This document shows positions 22,603 to 34,787 of a stretch of DNA of 64,000 nucleotides, one piece after another. Origin of the DNA: Rutidosis leptorrhynchoides. Taxonomy: Eukaryota; Streptophyta; Magnoliopsida; Asterales; Asteraceae. The notes below the pieces were generated by a model. It was not told the origin of the DNA and made no database searches. It worked only from the letters and a program-made list of their open reading frames with translations. Where the stretch lies: NCBI RefSeq assembly GCF_046630445.1, contig NC_092341.1:291318501-291382500 (forward strand), in the 5' to 3' direction. Position numbers and translations under genes: made by a program. Numbering within the stretch: the stretch's first letter is position 1; each line of letters opens with the position of its first letter.

Positions 22603-25523
22603 TGTGATGCCCCGTACAAAACCATCGTGTACGAATCATCAACAACAGGATCATTACAAGGTTAAGTACTATATGCTGTAATTAAAGAAGTTGCATTCAC
22701 GATAAAAAGGTGATGTCATAACCGACATCAAATGTTTTACATTTCAAAAGCATGCTTCACTAAGTGGAAGCAAATAAATAAGTGTACGTGACCCCAAAGG
22801 TCGTTACATAACATAGTTTCAAAAGTAAATAAGTTTGAATGCAAGATAAGTAGTCATGCGATAACAACTCTAAGCAGCGGGTTCTACAGCACGACTAGTA
22901 CACAGCGGAAGCAACCTCAAGCACCTGAGAAATACATGCTTAAAAACGTCAACACAAAGGTTGGTGAGCTATAGTTTAAGTATAACAGTATGTAAGGTAG
23001 GCCACGAGATTTCAGTGCTACAAAGAGCGTTTCAAAACAGTATGATAAAGTATATGTTAACCGTGGGCACTTGGTAACTAACTTAACGTTTATACCCCCT
23101 GAAAGTACACTTGGCAAGTGCGTATGTTTACGAAGTATTAAACACTCGTTAAATGCTAGCGCTACTAGCCCGAGTGGGGATGTCAAACCCTATGGATCCA
23201 TATCTAAGATTCGCGTTCATGGTTCAAAAACCAATGATTAAACGTTACCGAGCTAAAGGGAATGTTTATGCCGTTGTATAACCCACACATATATAAGTTT
23301 AAGTACTCGTGCCTAGTATGTAAAACATAAAATCCGCATGTATTCTCAGTTCCCAAAATAAGTTAAAGTAAAAAGGGAATGCTATAACTCACAATGATAT
23401 GTAGCGGTAAAGTAGTAGTCGGGAAAGGTGTGCAAGTAAATGGTCCGAAGTCCTCAACCTAAGTCAAATAGTACTAAGTCAGTAAATTATCTTAATAGGT
23501 TTAAAAGTATGTATTTAAGGTCTTAAGGGTCATCATCATTCATCATTAAACAAAAGGCGTAAAGTAGGTTTTGTTTATGAAAGTAGCTTAAAACAAAGTC
23601 TGACTTCAGTCAGTCACCACGGTCTCTACCCTTACTGAATTAAGGTGAGACCAGTGGCCATGGCTCCATCTATGAGTCCCTTAAGTGTGGTAAAATTTAC
23701 AGAAGCAAACTCGTCTTGGTTTGACCGTGGTGATGGTCTAAGTGCGAGTAGGTCAGAAATTTCTGCACAACGTTAAAGGACATAGTGACGATCGGAGGGC
23801 CATAAATCCTAAACCATAACTCGGATTAAGACGAGTCCTATATGAAAAGTTATCTACTCGAAAAGATATATCTAAAAATCAAGGTTAGAACAGCCCAGGT
23901 CTACTGGTCTGTTCCAGAAGCATCAGGTCAGTAGGTTTTGGACAGAACAGTGAGTTTAAAAGGGTTCCGGTGGTCTTGGTGCTTGATGTTCATCATGGTT
24001 CTCGTCCTTGATGCATATAGCTTCAAGTGTACAACTCATTGATGTATCTACATCATCTTAACCAAGTCTTGACCATCATAACCCATGTGCAAGTCTAAGA
24101 TATGAAGCACAACTCACTTAAGAGTTGTATGAAGTTTGATGAACCAAAGTTGCATCAAAGTCTTAGATCTAACACATACATGGACTTTAAAGCTAATAAC
24201 AAGTTACAAACTTGAAAGTAAACTAACTAATCAAGATCATAAGTAGTAGAACATAGTTCTTAGTTTGATCTTGAAGATCCAAGACTCAAAAGTCTAGATC
24301 CAAAGTTATATTTACAGAAAACTTGTTTGTGTGTTCTTGAACTTCCAAGGTTAACTTAATTTGTTCAAGAGATATGAGATCAAGACTAACTTGTAGTACT
24401 TGACCATATAAACTAACTACATGAAATTAAAGTGCATAAATTGAAGAAGTAAACTTAAATAAACAAGAAAAGGTTCATGGTTTTTCATACTTTAAAGATT
24501 CAAACCAAAGTTTGATCTTTAGAAAGTAAACTTTAGAGTTTACTTCATGAACTTCAAGTAGGTCCTTCAACCATGAACTTTATAATCTTTTGAAACCAAT
24601 AAAGTAGAACATAACTAGATAGATTATGTTCTTGTTGTTCTTGTTATAACAAGATAAAAATGAAGAATCAAACTAGTAAGTTTATTCTTGTAATCATGAA
24701 AGTAAGTAACAACAACAAAGTAAGTAACAATAAACTTCAAGTAATTTAAACAACAACCAAGTGCAAGTAACAAACAAACATTTGATGATGATGATGATGA
24801 AGGGCCTTGGATATGGTTTTGGGACAAGAAAGAAGGAAGAAATGGATCAAGTTACTTACAAAGAAAGGAGAGAAATATGAGAGAAAAAGGAATGCAAGTT
24901 TGAAGTGTTTTGTGTGTGTGAGAAAATGAGAGAGTTCTAGTGAGTTTGTAATGAAAAAAAAAGAAATCAAAACTCCCTTCAACTAGTGAAGGCCGACGGT
25001 TTTGGGTGGGGCTAGGGGGAGTCCATTACACACTAGTTCTTGCATGATAAAGGTTCCTTAAAGTTGGTTAATGGTGGTGTTTACATGGGGATCATGGTAA
25101 CTAGATTCCAAATGAACCAAAACTAACTAGTTCCATCTTAAATGATACTTACACTTTGAAAGACATGGGCTAAAAGGTCCATTAATAATGTAGGGTGGGC
25201 TTGGAAGTCCAATAACATGAGTCCATTACACTAACAAAGCCCAAGTTCAAATAAATCACAAGTTAAACCAATTAAAGCCCAAATAACTAACTAATAGCCT
25301 TAGTTAATTAAAATGATTAATAAATTTAATCATGAATGTAAATAATATATAAAAATATTATTCGTGAAAGTTCCGGGTGTCACAAAGACGTTTCGGGCAC
25401 TTAAAAGTCAAGTTCGGGCAATCATGGCAACATGTAAATGTAATAACGTACATTCGTTTAAACATGCGTATTAATAACAATAATTATTAATAAATAAACG
25501 TTGGAAATTCCAGGGTCGTTACA
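22603..25523 (-). repeat. Tek-A 5' LTR (2921 bp)
   Basis: TGTGATGCCCCG to GTCGTTACA, paired with 13650-16568. It contains the conserved block at 22904-23186. Confidence 0.95.
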
Positions 25524-25528
25524 CGAGG

Positions 25529-26247
25529 TAACAATAATTTCGGTATTAACACCTAGTTTTATCGTTCATAAATATGTATAAACATGATTTTGAATTCATT
25601 TAATTGAAAATTTTACTAGAATCGGGTAGTCTGTATATAAGACTAGGGCTGTTTTTTATTATCAGAGAGCACTAGATTCTAATACAACTACTGTTGTACT
25701 AGTATTTTTAATGGTAACCAAGTGTTTAAGATAATAATTTTTAAAAATCCGAAAGAATTTAACCCCTTCCCACACTTAAGATCTTGCAATGCCTTCATTT
25801 GCAAGAAATCAGTAATAATTTAAATTATTGAGGGTGATTAGCGTAGAAAAATGATTAAATTTTACCAAAGTTTTCAAACATATTGGCGTTTGTTTGTGAA
25901 TGATAAATGGTGTACATCATTTGTTCATTCTGTCTTGTTGTTACATCACACTTGTTTTTCGTTTTGTCGTCAAAAGTACTAGCTTTTGCTGAACTTAATG
26001 CCAGTCTTTGAAAATGCGCTATTTTACCCTGTTGTGTATAATTGACAATATACATACATACAAATATAAACATGCATGGTAATTTGAAATGGGACTTAAA
26101 ATTCCACTTTCAAATCAAATATGAAATATTAGTACCAAATAATAAAAATATTAAACAATACATTAATGTATCATAATATCATATGTTTAAACATAAATAA
26201 AAATCATAAAAAGATAAAAATCATAGAAATCACCAACTAGAACTATG
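25529..26247. other. Athila 3' untranslated region, part 2
   Basis: Lies between the Tek-A insertion and the env-like ORF. AT-rich, without a recognisable gene on either strand. Confidence 0.6.
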
Positions 26248-28424
26248 TCAATTTGGATAAGGGTTCCAGTTCATGTCGTTGTCCGGGTTCCATGCTTGGT
26301 GATAGGTGTACTGGTATGCCTGGTTAGGATCGTAGAGAGTATATGGTGGTCTCATCTCGGGCTGGTGTGGAGGATAGTAAGCGGGTTGGGTCGGAACGTA
26401 GTAATCCTGAGGTGACAGCCGGCTCAAAATTTGACGCTGATGATAGTCCCATCTATCATGCTGTCGTTGCCTGGAATGCTCGTAATCATTCCGGGCTTGC
26501 CACTGCTCCATCCGACGAAATCTCTCCGCGTTTGTCATATCTACCTCATCTACACGCTAGTAGACGTCAGTCATAGCCTCCCTAATGACATCCCTAATGT
26601 CATCTACTTCCTCCATTTCCTCATCTGAAACTCTCTCTACCTGAGGATGACTACCTTCATAGGGTATTGGCTGGTTGCGTCTGCTCTTTAATACCTTAGC
26701 ACCCGCATAAACCCTCAATCCTAAAGGCTCAACCTGTTCCCTACATTCCAAAAGTGGACCCCCTTGGTCCCTATCTACACCCAAATACTCTCCAATGAGA
26801 GTAACAAAAATACCTCCTCCGATTATCCCCCCTTCCTGCATTCCTTCCACCATCTTAGACAAATAAAAACCAACACAGTAAGGGATATTAACAAAGCCTC
26901 TTGGGTCTCGAATACACTTTAGGTAAAATAAATCATGTAAGGTCACTCTCTGCGTAATCGAGTTAGCCAAAAATCTATGAATTATATGAAGCTCGGCTTT
27001 GTTAATATGTAAGTAGGTATGTGTTCCTACCCGCCCAAAAACATTATAATCTGACAAACGCCTCCAGACGGCGTTCGCGTCAAAATTCCTATCTACCCTT
27101 TCACCATGATAAATCAAATTAATACAATCGGGTAGTAGTAATTCAGCGGGCGTATATATCTGCAAAGCCCTGGCCATGTCCAGCATGGACATCCTGTATA
27201 TCCTACGGCCAAGTATAAATCTAAGAAAACTTCTATCATCTAATCTATCTACATCTACATTTAATGCTATAGTACTCATCAGCTCAACACACCATTCCTT
27301 ATATACAGGCCTACGAATGGTGAATAAGCATTCCCAATCCGTAAAAGAAGAACTGCCATACCTTTGAATCAGTAGCAGTCTAACACGGTCAGCTAGATGT
27401 ACCGTTTCCAAAGGATTCCAATCAATTACCCTAGGCACCTCTACATCTTTCATTACTAATTTGAATTTATTACTTTGATATGCCGGGTAATCTCTCCAGC
27501 TTCTATCGAATCTCAGATTAGGATGCAATGTATGTTCAGGAATCGTTGGGTATTCTACTGGCGGATGCATCGGAAATACTATGAATTCATTAAAAAACTG
27601 TAGCGGATCATAATAAGGTACATGTTGATCAGGCTGATGTTGTTGTTCCTGTTGTGGTTCTTGTTCGGGTTCTGGCTCGTATTGCAGTTCATATTCTGGT
27701 TCAGGTTCTTGTTGTGGTTGTCTAGATGATGATGAAGCACCAGCAGTATCGGTTTTCTGAAAAACACATTAAACACAAAATTTGTGCATCCAAATATGCA
27801 TTAGTGTTAGCAAAATAACAAATTGAAACAATTACAATAACATGTTAAATCAAAATTAAACTTATACACATTTTCACAATTTTTACAATTCTACACTTTT
27901 TCAAATAAGCATATATGAAAATGTATACAAAGTTCATAAGCATTTAACTCAAATAACATGTCAAAATAGTCATTACTAGCAATTAAACAAGTCTCAAATG
28001 GCAATTATATCAAATTAACCAAGTTCATGAATTTTGGACCTAAAAAGTCCACTTTAATTCTCAAAAATCATGTTTAGGATCAAAGTTTGGATCATTTAGC
28101 TACCTAAACATGTTACACTACTTAATTTAGCAATAATTCATGACAAAAATCGGCCATAACCTGTTTATATCAAAAAGCCCCAAATTGTTCAAGAACACAA
28201 ACCCTAGATTCCTAAAAATTTTGAAGTTTTTGACTTCAAATCATGTTAAATAGCATCAATCTAGGTTATACATGCATAAAATACTAACAATTTAACTATA
28301 ATTACGCTAGAAATTAACATAATCAAATTAGGAAAAATATAGCTCAAGAACACTTAAAATCAAATTTAAAGAGGTTTAGGGATGTAATTGTTACCTTTCT
28401 TGATAAACTTCTGAACAATTTCAT
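26248..28424 (-). CDS. Athila env-like gene (ATHILA ORF1 type), two exons
   Basis: Exon 2 spans 27756-26248. An acidic Gln/Glu/Pro-rich N-terminus is followed by the conserved ATHILA ORF1-like region, recognisable in the 337-codon stretch 27570-26557. A TAG at 26557-26559 breaks the same frame, which continues to 26248. A TTTTTCAG acceptor precedes 27756. Upstream, ATG at 28424 opens a 10-codon exon (28424-28395) ending at AAG/GTAAC, a good donor. Both junctions are phase 0, and the 638-bp intron has GT-AG ends. In Athila this position is that of the env-like gene. I see no clear signal peptide or transmembrane helix. The splice model is my inference. Confidence 0.7.
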
Positions 28425-28578
28425 GTTTAGATCGGATTGTAGAAAGAAATTTGGTGAAGTTTGGTGAAAAAATGATGAAATTAGGGGTGTTTTTGGAGTG
28501 TGGTTCGTATATGTGTGTGTTGTGGAGTGACAGAGAACAGCTCACTGGAGCTCTTGTATCTGGCCTGATTTCCAGCCT

Positions 28579-28624
28579 CATGCGATCGCATGAGGTTGCA
28601 GTTCAAAACCCATGCGATCGCGTG
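28579..28624 (-). promoter_or_regulatory. Paired CATGCGATCGCATG palindromes upstream of the env-like gene
   Basis: One perfect copy (28579-28592) and one with a single change (28611-28624), starts 32 bp apart, with an 18-bp spacer. Downstream on the - strand CTGGAAATCAGGCCA repeats the LTR's CTGAAATCCAGGCCA. The ATG of the leader exon is 155 bp downstream. The TATA position has a weaker GATACAAGAG. Likely a duplicated LTR promoter core. Confidence 0.6.
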
Positions 28625-28659
28625 GGTCTGCTATTTTTTTTTTTTTTATAAAAACCCTT

Positions 28660-29540
28660 ACTTAATAAAACATATATCTAATTAAAAATTAAAATTTTAT
28701 TTCTTTTTAGGATGAGGGCGTTTCGGATTGTTTTCCTAGTCCGTCCCTCGACAAAATTTTAAAATTTGTCATTTTTAAGTGCGGTTTTAAAAATAAAGAT
28801 TTTTGGGTTTTTTAAATATTTTTGGCATACTTTAATTCAATAAGATTTAAAAATAATGATAATAAAAATTCTCGTCCCTCCCTTGGGTAGAGCAATTTCG
28901 GTTCAACGACCTAGTTTTCAACTCACGACGAATTTTAAAAATCATATTTTTATCTTAGTGAAATAAAGTAAATTTTTATTTTTAAATTCACACCAAACAT
29001 AAATTAAAAATGCATAAAATTAAAAATTCATATTATGAAAATTATAAATTCATACCAAACTTATATTATATTTTTGTTTTTATACATACAAACTTTATAT
29101 TAAAAACATTAATTTTTCAAATATTTACAAACTTAAATATATTGATTTTAAAAAGTTTACAATATTAATTTAATACTAATTTTAAAAATAAAGTAAAAAT
29201 AAAATTTAAAAAAATCTTTTTGGTCTTTTATCCCACTTTAATCAATCAAATATTATCAAAAATATACGCCCCTCTTTTCGGTAAAGTAATTTCGACTATA
29301 TTACCTAGTTTTACTCCTGACGAATTTCTAAAATATTTTAGATTGATTGATTAAAGATATTTATACCTTAAGAATAAACGGTAAATTTCGCAGTGATGTA
29401 ATAAATTTTTGTATGATATCAATAATTTCGGTTACGCATACCTAATTTTATTGAATACCAATTTAATACTTTATAGCGAACGATTTAGCGTTTATTATCA
29501 AAAGGTTAAAAGCAATAAAATAAATAAAAACTGTACATAC
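28660..29540. other. Athila inter-ORF spacer
   Basis: AT-rich, no ORF of note. A consensus donor CAG/GTAAGT lies at its upstream (- strand) edge, 29544-29539. Confidence 0.5.
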
Positions 29541-29640
29541 TTACCTGTGAGATAGAATTCTCAGTGACTTGCTTTAGCCCACTCATAAGATAGTCGGACT
29601 AATTGGTTTTCCATAGCTACATAGGCGTAACCTCGAGCAT

Positions 29641-29976
29641 TCAACGATTTTTCTTCGAAACATATGAACGGCCCTTCTCTGCATAAAGTAACGAACTCGG
29701 TATTAGAATATGTCTAATTTGTCGAGCATTTTCCTTCGTGTGACCATTTTCCACATTTGTGACATCTTTCAAGGTGTCGTGCTCTTCTTTTCGTGCAGAT
29801 TTTGATTTTCCTTTACTAAAATGTAACTGATTATGATCGTTCCTGAGTTCTTTTCTTACTCCGTCCAATTTGGCTCTTATTACTGATACCAGGTCACTCT
29901 GGAGTGTGTCATTATTACATTTAGTGATCAAAGCGTGTAGCATTAGACCATAGTTCAGATCAAAGGAATTCTTCAT
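29641..29976 (-). CDS. Athila small ORF between integrase and env-like gene, frameshifted CCHC
   Basis: ATG at 29976, 111 codons. In the next frame (about 29767-29725) the strand reads CHKCGKWSHEGKC, a zinc-knuckle pattern, while the listed frame reads through it as nonsense. A one-base indel near 29780 is therefore likely, and the original product was probably a small nucleic-acid-binding protein. After it the strand stays open toward a consensus donor (CAG/GTAAGT, 29544-29539). Role unknown. Confidence 0.45.
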   Translation of the reverse strand: MKNSFDLNYGLMLHALITKCNNDTLQSDLVSVIRAKLDGVRKELRNDHNQLHFSKGKSKSARKEEHDTLKDVTNVENGHTKENARQIRHILIPSSLLYAEKGRSYVSKKNR

Positions 29977-30147
29977 CTCGTAAAACCTAAAAAAAATAAA
30001 AATTCAGAATGGGGGGAGAAGACTAGTTCTTTAGGGTCTTCTAGGGAAAGACCATTCGGATTCCATTCTCGAGAACTACACTAAAACAGAATATCAAACT
30101 CTAACAGAAATACATATTACCCTAAAAAGATTCGAACCTCCCCACAC

Positions 30148-31119
30148 TTAGTTAGCGGTGGTGTTGAAATTATGATTAAATTCATTGTCAACTTTCATCG
30201 GATCATGTACGTAATGTTTAACTCTGTGACCATTAACTTTAAATTCAATCCCATTTGAATTTATTAACTCTATTGTTCCGTATGGGAAAACTCTTTTAAC
30301 TATAAATGGTCCAGACCATCTTGATTTCAATTTTCCAGGAAATAGCTTGAATCGTGAATTGAAAAGAAGAACTCTGTCTCCTTCTTTGAATTCTTTTGAA
30401 CTTCTGATTCTTCTATCATGCCATTTCTTTGTTCTTTCTTTATAGATTAACGAATTTTCGTATGCTTCATGTCTTAATTCTTCTAATTCATTTAGTTGAC
30501 TTAATCGTAGACGTCCGGCTTCATGTAAATCAAGATTACATGTCTTCAAAACCCAAAATGCTTTGTGTTCAATTTCTACTGGAAGATGACATGCTTTTCC
30601 GTAAACGAGTTTAAAAGGTGTGGTTCCAATTGGAGTTTTGTAGGCTGTTCTAAAAGCCCAGAGTGCATCCTCTAATTTAATGGACCATTCCTTCGGATTT
30701 GATCCTACGGTTTTCTCTAGAATACGTTTTAAAGCTCGGTTGGTATTTTCAACTTGTCCACTTGTTTGTGGATGATAAGCGGTGGAGATTTTATGAGTTA
30801 CTCCATATCTTTTAAGAACTTTCTCAAGTTGATTATTATAAAAATGAGTACCCCGATCACTTATTAAAGCTTTCGGTGTTCCAAACCTTGCAAAAAGACG
30901 TTTTAAAAAGTTGACTACAACTCGTGCATCGTTAGTTGGGAGAGCTTGTGCTTCCGCCCATTTAGATACATAATCAATGGCAACGAGAATGTAGAGATTA
31001 TTATGAGATTTTGGAAATGGACCCATAAAGTCAATACCCCAAATGTCAAATACTTCACATACTTGAATGACATTTTGTGGCATTTCATCACGTTGACTTA
31101 TTTTTCGGCCCGTTGACAA
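30148..31119 (-). CDS. Athila integrase catalytic core and C-terminus
   Basis: Catalytic-core motifs are IDFMGPFP with the first Asp, ISDRGTHF with the second, and [14 protein letters not shown] with the Glu. A C-terminal domain ([25 protein letters not shown]) follows. Joined to the zinc domain upstream by a one-base deletion near 31105. Integrates element DNA. Confidence 0.9.
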   Translation of the reverse strand: MSTGRKISQRDEMPQNVIQVCEVFDIWGIDFMGPFPKSHNNLYILVAIDYVSKWAEAQALPTNDARVVVNFLKRLFARFGTPKALISDRGTHFYNNQLEKVLKRYGVTHKISTAYHPQTSGQVENTNRALKRILEKTVGSNPKEWSIKLEDALWAFRTAYKTPIGTTPFKLVYGKACHLPVEIEHKAFWVLKTCNLDLHEAGRLRLSQLNELEELRHEAYENSLIYKERTKKWHDRRIRSSKEFKEGDRVLLFNSRFKLFPGKLKSRWSGPFIVKRVFPYGTIELINSNGIEFKVNGHRVKHYVHDPMKVDNEFNHNFNTTAN

Positions 31120-31319
31120 GCATCACAGGATTTGCAAAGAAGGTGTGCATCTTTGAAAATTGTAGGCCAATAGAATCCCGCATCGTAAACTTTTCTTGCT
31201 GTGAGTTGAGGCCCATAATGCCCTCCTGTTGGTCCTGTGTGACAATGGATTAAGATTTGACTGGCTTCATCTCCGAATACACATCGGCGTATTATTCCAT
31301 TGGGATAACTTTTAAACAA
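31098..31319 (-). CDS. Athila integrase zinc-binding domain
   Basis: [12 protein letters not shown] then CKSCDACQ gives the H2C2 pattern. A frameshift (one extra base near 31346) separates it from RNase H. Confidence 0.85.
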   Translation of the reverse strand: MFKSYPNGIIRRCVFGDEASQILIHCHTGPTGGHYGPQLTARKVYDAGFYWPTIFKDAHLLCKSCDACQRAEK

Positions 31320-31345
31320 ATGTGGATCTTCCCAGAAATAGTGTT

Positions 31346-32671
31346 TTATATATCACTGAAGAATTTCTTTCGTTTTTGGTACGACAACCCTTTTTCAAGG
31401 AATCCACATACTAAGTAGTTTGCATAGTCTGCAAACCATGGAATTTCATTATAATCTATCTTCAATAGATATTCATCAGGAAAGTTGTCTTGTATGGCCG
31501 ATTCATTTAGAACTTCTAATTCTGGATTTTCAAGACGAGAAAGATGATCAGCGGCGAGATTTTCTTCTCCCTTTTTATCTCGGATTTCAATATCAAACTC
31601 TTGTAAGAGTAAGATCCAACGGATTAATCTTGATTTGGCATCTTGTTTCGAAAATAGGTATCTAAGAGCAGAATGGTCGGTATAGACCACCGTTTTTGCT
31701 AGAACGAGATATGAACGAAATTTGTTAAAAGCAAAGACAATAGCAAGGAGTTCTTTTTCAGTAATTGTGTAATTTGTTTGTGCTCCTTGTAACGTTTTAC
31801 TAGCGTAATAAATAGGTTGAAATCGTTTTTCAATCCTTTGTCCTAAAACGGATCCCATTGCAAAATTACTTGCATCGCACATAAGTTCAAACGGTAGATT
31901 CCAATTAGGAGTTATCATGAATGGTGCATTAGTGAGTTTCTCTTTAAGAATATTAAAAGATTTGATACATTCATCCGAAAAGATGAATGGAGCATCTTTT
32001 TCTAGGAGTTTATTCATAGGAGTGGTAATTTTAAAAAAATCTTTTATGAAACGTCGGTAAAAACCGGCATGCCCTAGAAAACTCCTAACTCCTCTAACAT
32101 TGGTGGGATGTGGAAGTTTAGCAATTACATCTACTTTAGCTCTATCCACTTCAATTCCTTCCTTTGAAATTTTATGACCAAGAATGATGCCTTCTTTAAC
32201 CATGAAATGGCATTTCTCCCAATTAAGTACTAGATTTGATTGTTCGCATCTAATAAGCATTCGTTCAAGATTAACTAGACATGTTTCAAAAGTATCACCG
32301 AAGACTGAAAAGTCATCCATGAAAACTTCCATGCATTCTTCTATCATGTCATGAAAAATCGCCATCATGCACCTTTGAAAGGTTGCAGGGGCGTTGCAAA
32401 GTCCAAATGGCATGCGTTTGTAAGCAAAAGTACCATAAGGGCACGTGAATGTGGTTTTCTCTTGGTCCTCGGGTGCTATTGGAATTTGAAAGTATCCGGA
32501 AAAACCATCAAGAAAACAATAGTAACTATTTCCGACTAATCTTTCTAACATTTGATCAATGAAAGGTAAGGGAAAGTGATCTTTTCTGGTGGCGTCATTT
32601 AATTTTATATAATCAATACATACACGCCATCCTGTTACAGTCCTAGTAGGAATAAGCTCATTTTTATTCAT
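31346..32671 (-). CDS. Athila reverse transcriptase and RNase H
   Basis: RT motifs are [22 protein letters not shown] with a catalytic Asp, [13 protein letters not shown] and FMDDFSVFG (the YxDD box as FMDD). RNase H has [20 protein letters not shown] and [10 protein letters not shown]. It ends out of frame at 31346. An extra base at about 32664 separates it from the protease/RT N-terminal ORF. Confidence 0.93.
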   Translation of the reverse strand: MNKNELIPTRTVTGWRVCIDYIKLNDATRKDHFPLPFIDQMLERLVGNSYYCFLDGFSGYFQIPIAPEDQEKTTFTCPYGTFAYKRMPFGLCNAPATFQRCMMAIFHDMIEECMEVFMDDFSVFGDTFETCLVNLERMLIRCEQSNLVLNWEKCHFMVKEGIILGHKISKEGIEVDRAKVDVIAKLPHPTNVRGVRSFLGHAGFYRRFIKDFFKITTPMNKLLEKDAPFIFSDECIKSFNILKEKLTNAPFMITPNWNLPFELMCDASNFAMGSVLGQRIEKRFQPIYYASKTLQGAQTNYTITEKELLAIVFAFNKFRSYLVLAKTVVYTDHSALRYLFSKQDAKSRLIRWILLLQEFDIEIRDKKGEENLAADHLSRLENPELEVLNESAIQDNFPDEYLLKIDYNEIPWFADYANYLVCGFLEKGLSYQKRKKFFSDI

Positions 32672-34787
32672 TTGTGATGACAGTCATGCCACCCTTCTTA
32701 GGTACGCATTGAACTGGGCTTACCCATGGACTATCAGAGATTGGATAAATTAAACCTGCATCTAGCTGTTTAATAATTTCTTTCTTAACAACATCTTGCA
32801 TATTAGGATTTAGTCTTTGTTGGCGTTGCACATACGTTTTATGACCTTCTTTCATATGGATTTTATGTGTGCAATACGAAGGACTTATTCCTTTAATATC
32901 ATGAATTTTCCATGCAATAGCTGGTTTATGAGCTTTTAACATATAAATGAGTTTAGATTTTTCATTTTCAGTAAGAGAAGACGATATTATTACAGGTAAT
33001 TCGGATTCACCATGTAAATAAGCGTATTCCAAATGGTTTGGAAGTGGCTTTAACTCTAATGTCGGTGGTTCTTCTATCGATGATTTATATCGATATCTGT
33101 CTTCTTCTTTTAGCATTTGAATTTCTTCTGTTGTTGGTTCATATCCATTAGCCATAAGTGTAGCTAACATTTCAGTTTCATCAATTGGTTCAGTTCCTTC
33201 TCCTAAAGAACATTCTCCTGTTCCTTGTAATTCTGGAAATTCTTCTAACAATTCTGCATGTGATTCTATAGTTTGAATATAATAGCATGTATCATCTGCA
33301 GACTGCGGTTGTTGCATGGCTCTATCCACAGAAAAGGTAACACTCTCGTCCTCTATACTTAGGGTCAGTTTCTTACCAAACACGTCTATTATTGCTTTAG
33401 CTGTGTTTAAGAATGGTCTTCCTAATATGAGAGGAACTCGAGAATCTTCTTCCATGTCCAGAATAACAAAATCTACTGGAAATACTAAAGTACCAACTTT
33501 AACTAGCATGTTCTCCATTATCCCTCTAGGATATTTTACTGATCTATCGGCTAGTTGTATGCTTATTCGTGTTGGTTTCAATTCTCCAAGGTCTAGTTTA
33601 GCGTATAGTGAATACGGCATTATATTTATACTAGCACCTAAGTCTGCCAATGCTTCTATTGAACTAAGACTTCCCAGAAAACATGGAATTGTGAAACTTC
33701 CTGGATCTGATAATTTTTCTGGTATCTTATTCAACAGCACTGCAGAACAATTAGCATTCATAGTAACAGCCGAGAGTTCTTCCATTTTCTTTCTATTTGT
33801 GATTAGATCTTTCAAAAATTTAGCATATCTAGGCATTCCTGAAATCACATCAATGAAAGGAAGATTTACATTTATTTGTTTAAACATATCCAAGAATTTG
33901 GATTGCTCGGCTTCAAGTCTCTCTTTTCTCATTTTACTCGGGTAAGGAAGTGGTGGTTGGTATGGTTTAACATAAGGTTTAGCCTTAACTGTGTTATCTT
34001 CATTAACCTTTTCAACTACCGGTTCTTTTTCCTTATCTTGATCAGATTGTGGTTCTTGTGGAGTAGGAATAGCTTCATCAGAAATTACAGGTATTTCAGG
34101 TGGTTTAAGTGTAATACCACTTCTTGTGGTAATGGCTTTAGCTATTTCATTCCGGGGGTTAGCATTTGTATCGCTAGGTACATTTCCCGGTTTTCTTTCA
34201 CCTATCAACCTTGCTAGATTGCTCACTTCTTGTTCCAAATTTTGAATAGAAGCTTGTTGATTTCTAAATGCTTGAGCATTTTGTTCATTGGTTTGTTTCT
34301 GAGATGTGAAAAACTGTGTTTGAGATTCAACTAGCTTCGACATCATATCTTCTAAATTTGGCTTTTTATCATCGGTTTGTGGTGGTTTGTTTTGAAAAAT
34401 AGGTCTTTGCTGGTTGTAAGTATTATTGGATACTTGTTGATTGCTAGGACCTTGTTGGTTGTATGGAACATTTCGGTTATAATTCTGGTTTTGATTGTAA
34501 ATTGGTCTTGGCGGTTGATAATTATTCTGATAATTATTTTCAGGCCTTTGGTTTATGTATGAAACATTCTCTCTTTGTGCCATTGTTAGTTCAATACTGA
34601 GACAATCTTTTGTTAAATGCGGTCCTTCACACTGCTCACAACTAATTCGTATTGAGTGAATATCCTTAGTCATCTTTTCCATTCGTCTCTCGACAGCATC
34701 TATCTTTGCAGAAATGGAATCTAAGTCATGGCTAGAATCGGCTCTAGCTGCTTTAGATGATCTAACGATATCTTTTTCTTGTTGCGG
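32664..34787 (-). CDS. Athila gag C-terminus, protease and RT N-terminus
   Basis: The longest Met-started stretch is 34682-32664, but the frame is open from about 34787. It has a zinc finger [13 protein letters not shown], an Asn/Gln-rich linker, a protease with [15 protein letters not shown] (Leu after the catalytic Asp, usual in Athila) and LILGRPFL, then the RT start [16 protein letters not shown] segment and [13 protein letters not shown]. Gag and protease-RT would be one frame but for a single inserted base near 34785. Confidence 0.9.
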   Translation of the reverse strand, partial: PQQEKDIVRSSKAARADSSHDLDSISAKIDAVERRMEKMTKDIHSIRISCEQCEGPHLTKDCLSIELTMAQRENVSYINQRPENNYQNNYQPPRPIYNQNQNYNRNVPYNQQGPSNQQVSNNTYNQQRPIFQNKPPQTDDKKPNLEDMMSKLVESQTQFFTSQKQTNEQNAQAFRNQQASIQNLEQEVSNLARLIGERKPGNVPSDTNANPRNEIAKAITTRSGITLKPPEIPVISDEAIPTPQEPQSDQDKEKEPVVEKVNEDNTVKAKPYVKPYQPPLPYPSKMRKERLEAEQSKFLDMFKQINVNLPFIDVISGMPRYAKFLKDLITNRKKMEELSAVTMNANCSAVLLNKIPEKLSDPGSFTIPCFLGSLSSIEALADLGASINIMPYSLYAKLDLGELKPTRISIQLADRSVKYPRGIMENMLVKVGTLVFPVDFVILDMEEDSRVPLILGRPFLNTAKAIIDVFGKKLTLSIEDESVTFSVDRAMQQPQSADDTCYYIQTIESHAELLEEFPELQGTGECSLGEGTEPIDETEMLATLMANGYEPTTEEIQMLKEEDRYRYKSSIEEPPTLELKPLPNHLEYAYLHGESELPVIISSSLTENEKSKLIYMLKAHKPAIAWKIHDIKGISPSYCTHKIHMKEGHKTYVQRQQRLNPNMQDVVKKEIIKQLDAGLIYPISDSPWVSPVQCVPKKGGMTVITNE

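Larger units (their letters stand above)
13650..25523 (-). mobile_element. Tek-A: Tekay-like chromovirus nested in the Athila element
   Basis: LTRs at 13650-16568 and 22603-25523 start TGTGATGCCCCG and end GTCGTTACA. A perfect duplication CGAGG lies at 13645-13649 and 25524-25528. Internal region 6034 bp, - strand: PBS, pre-gag ORF, gag, protease, RT, RNase H, integrase, chromodomain-like tail, polypurine tract. LTR divergence is roughly 1.5 per 100 bp in the first 330 bp. It is broken by single-base indels at about 20461 and 18304, by two CGA-to-TGA stops and by loss of an RT catalytic residue. Confidence 0.93.

Noticed and set aside
28366..28581. 71-aa ORF overlapping the env-like leader region
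   Set aside because: Different frame from the leader exon and no recognisable content.
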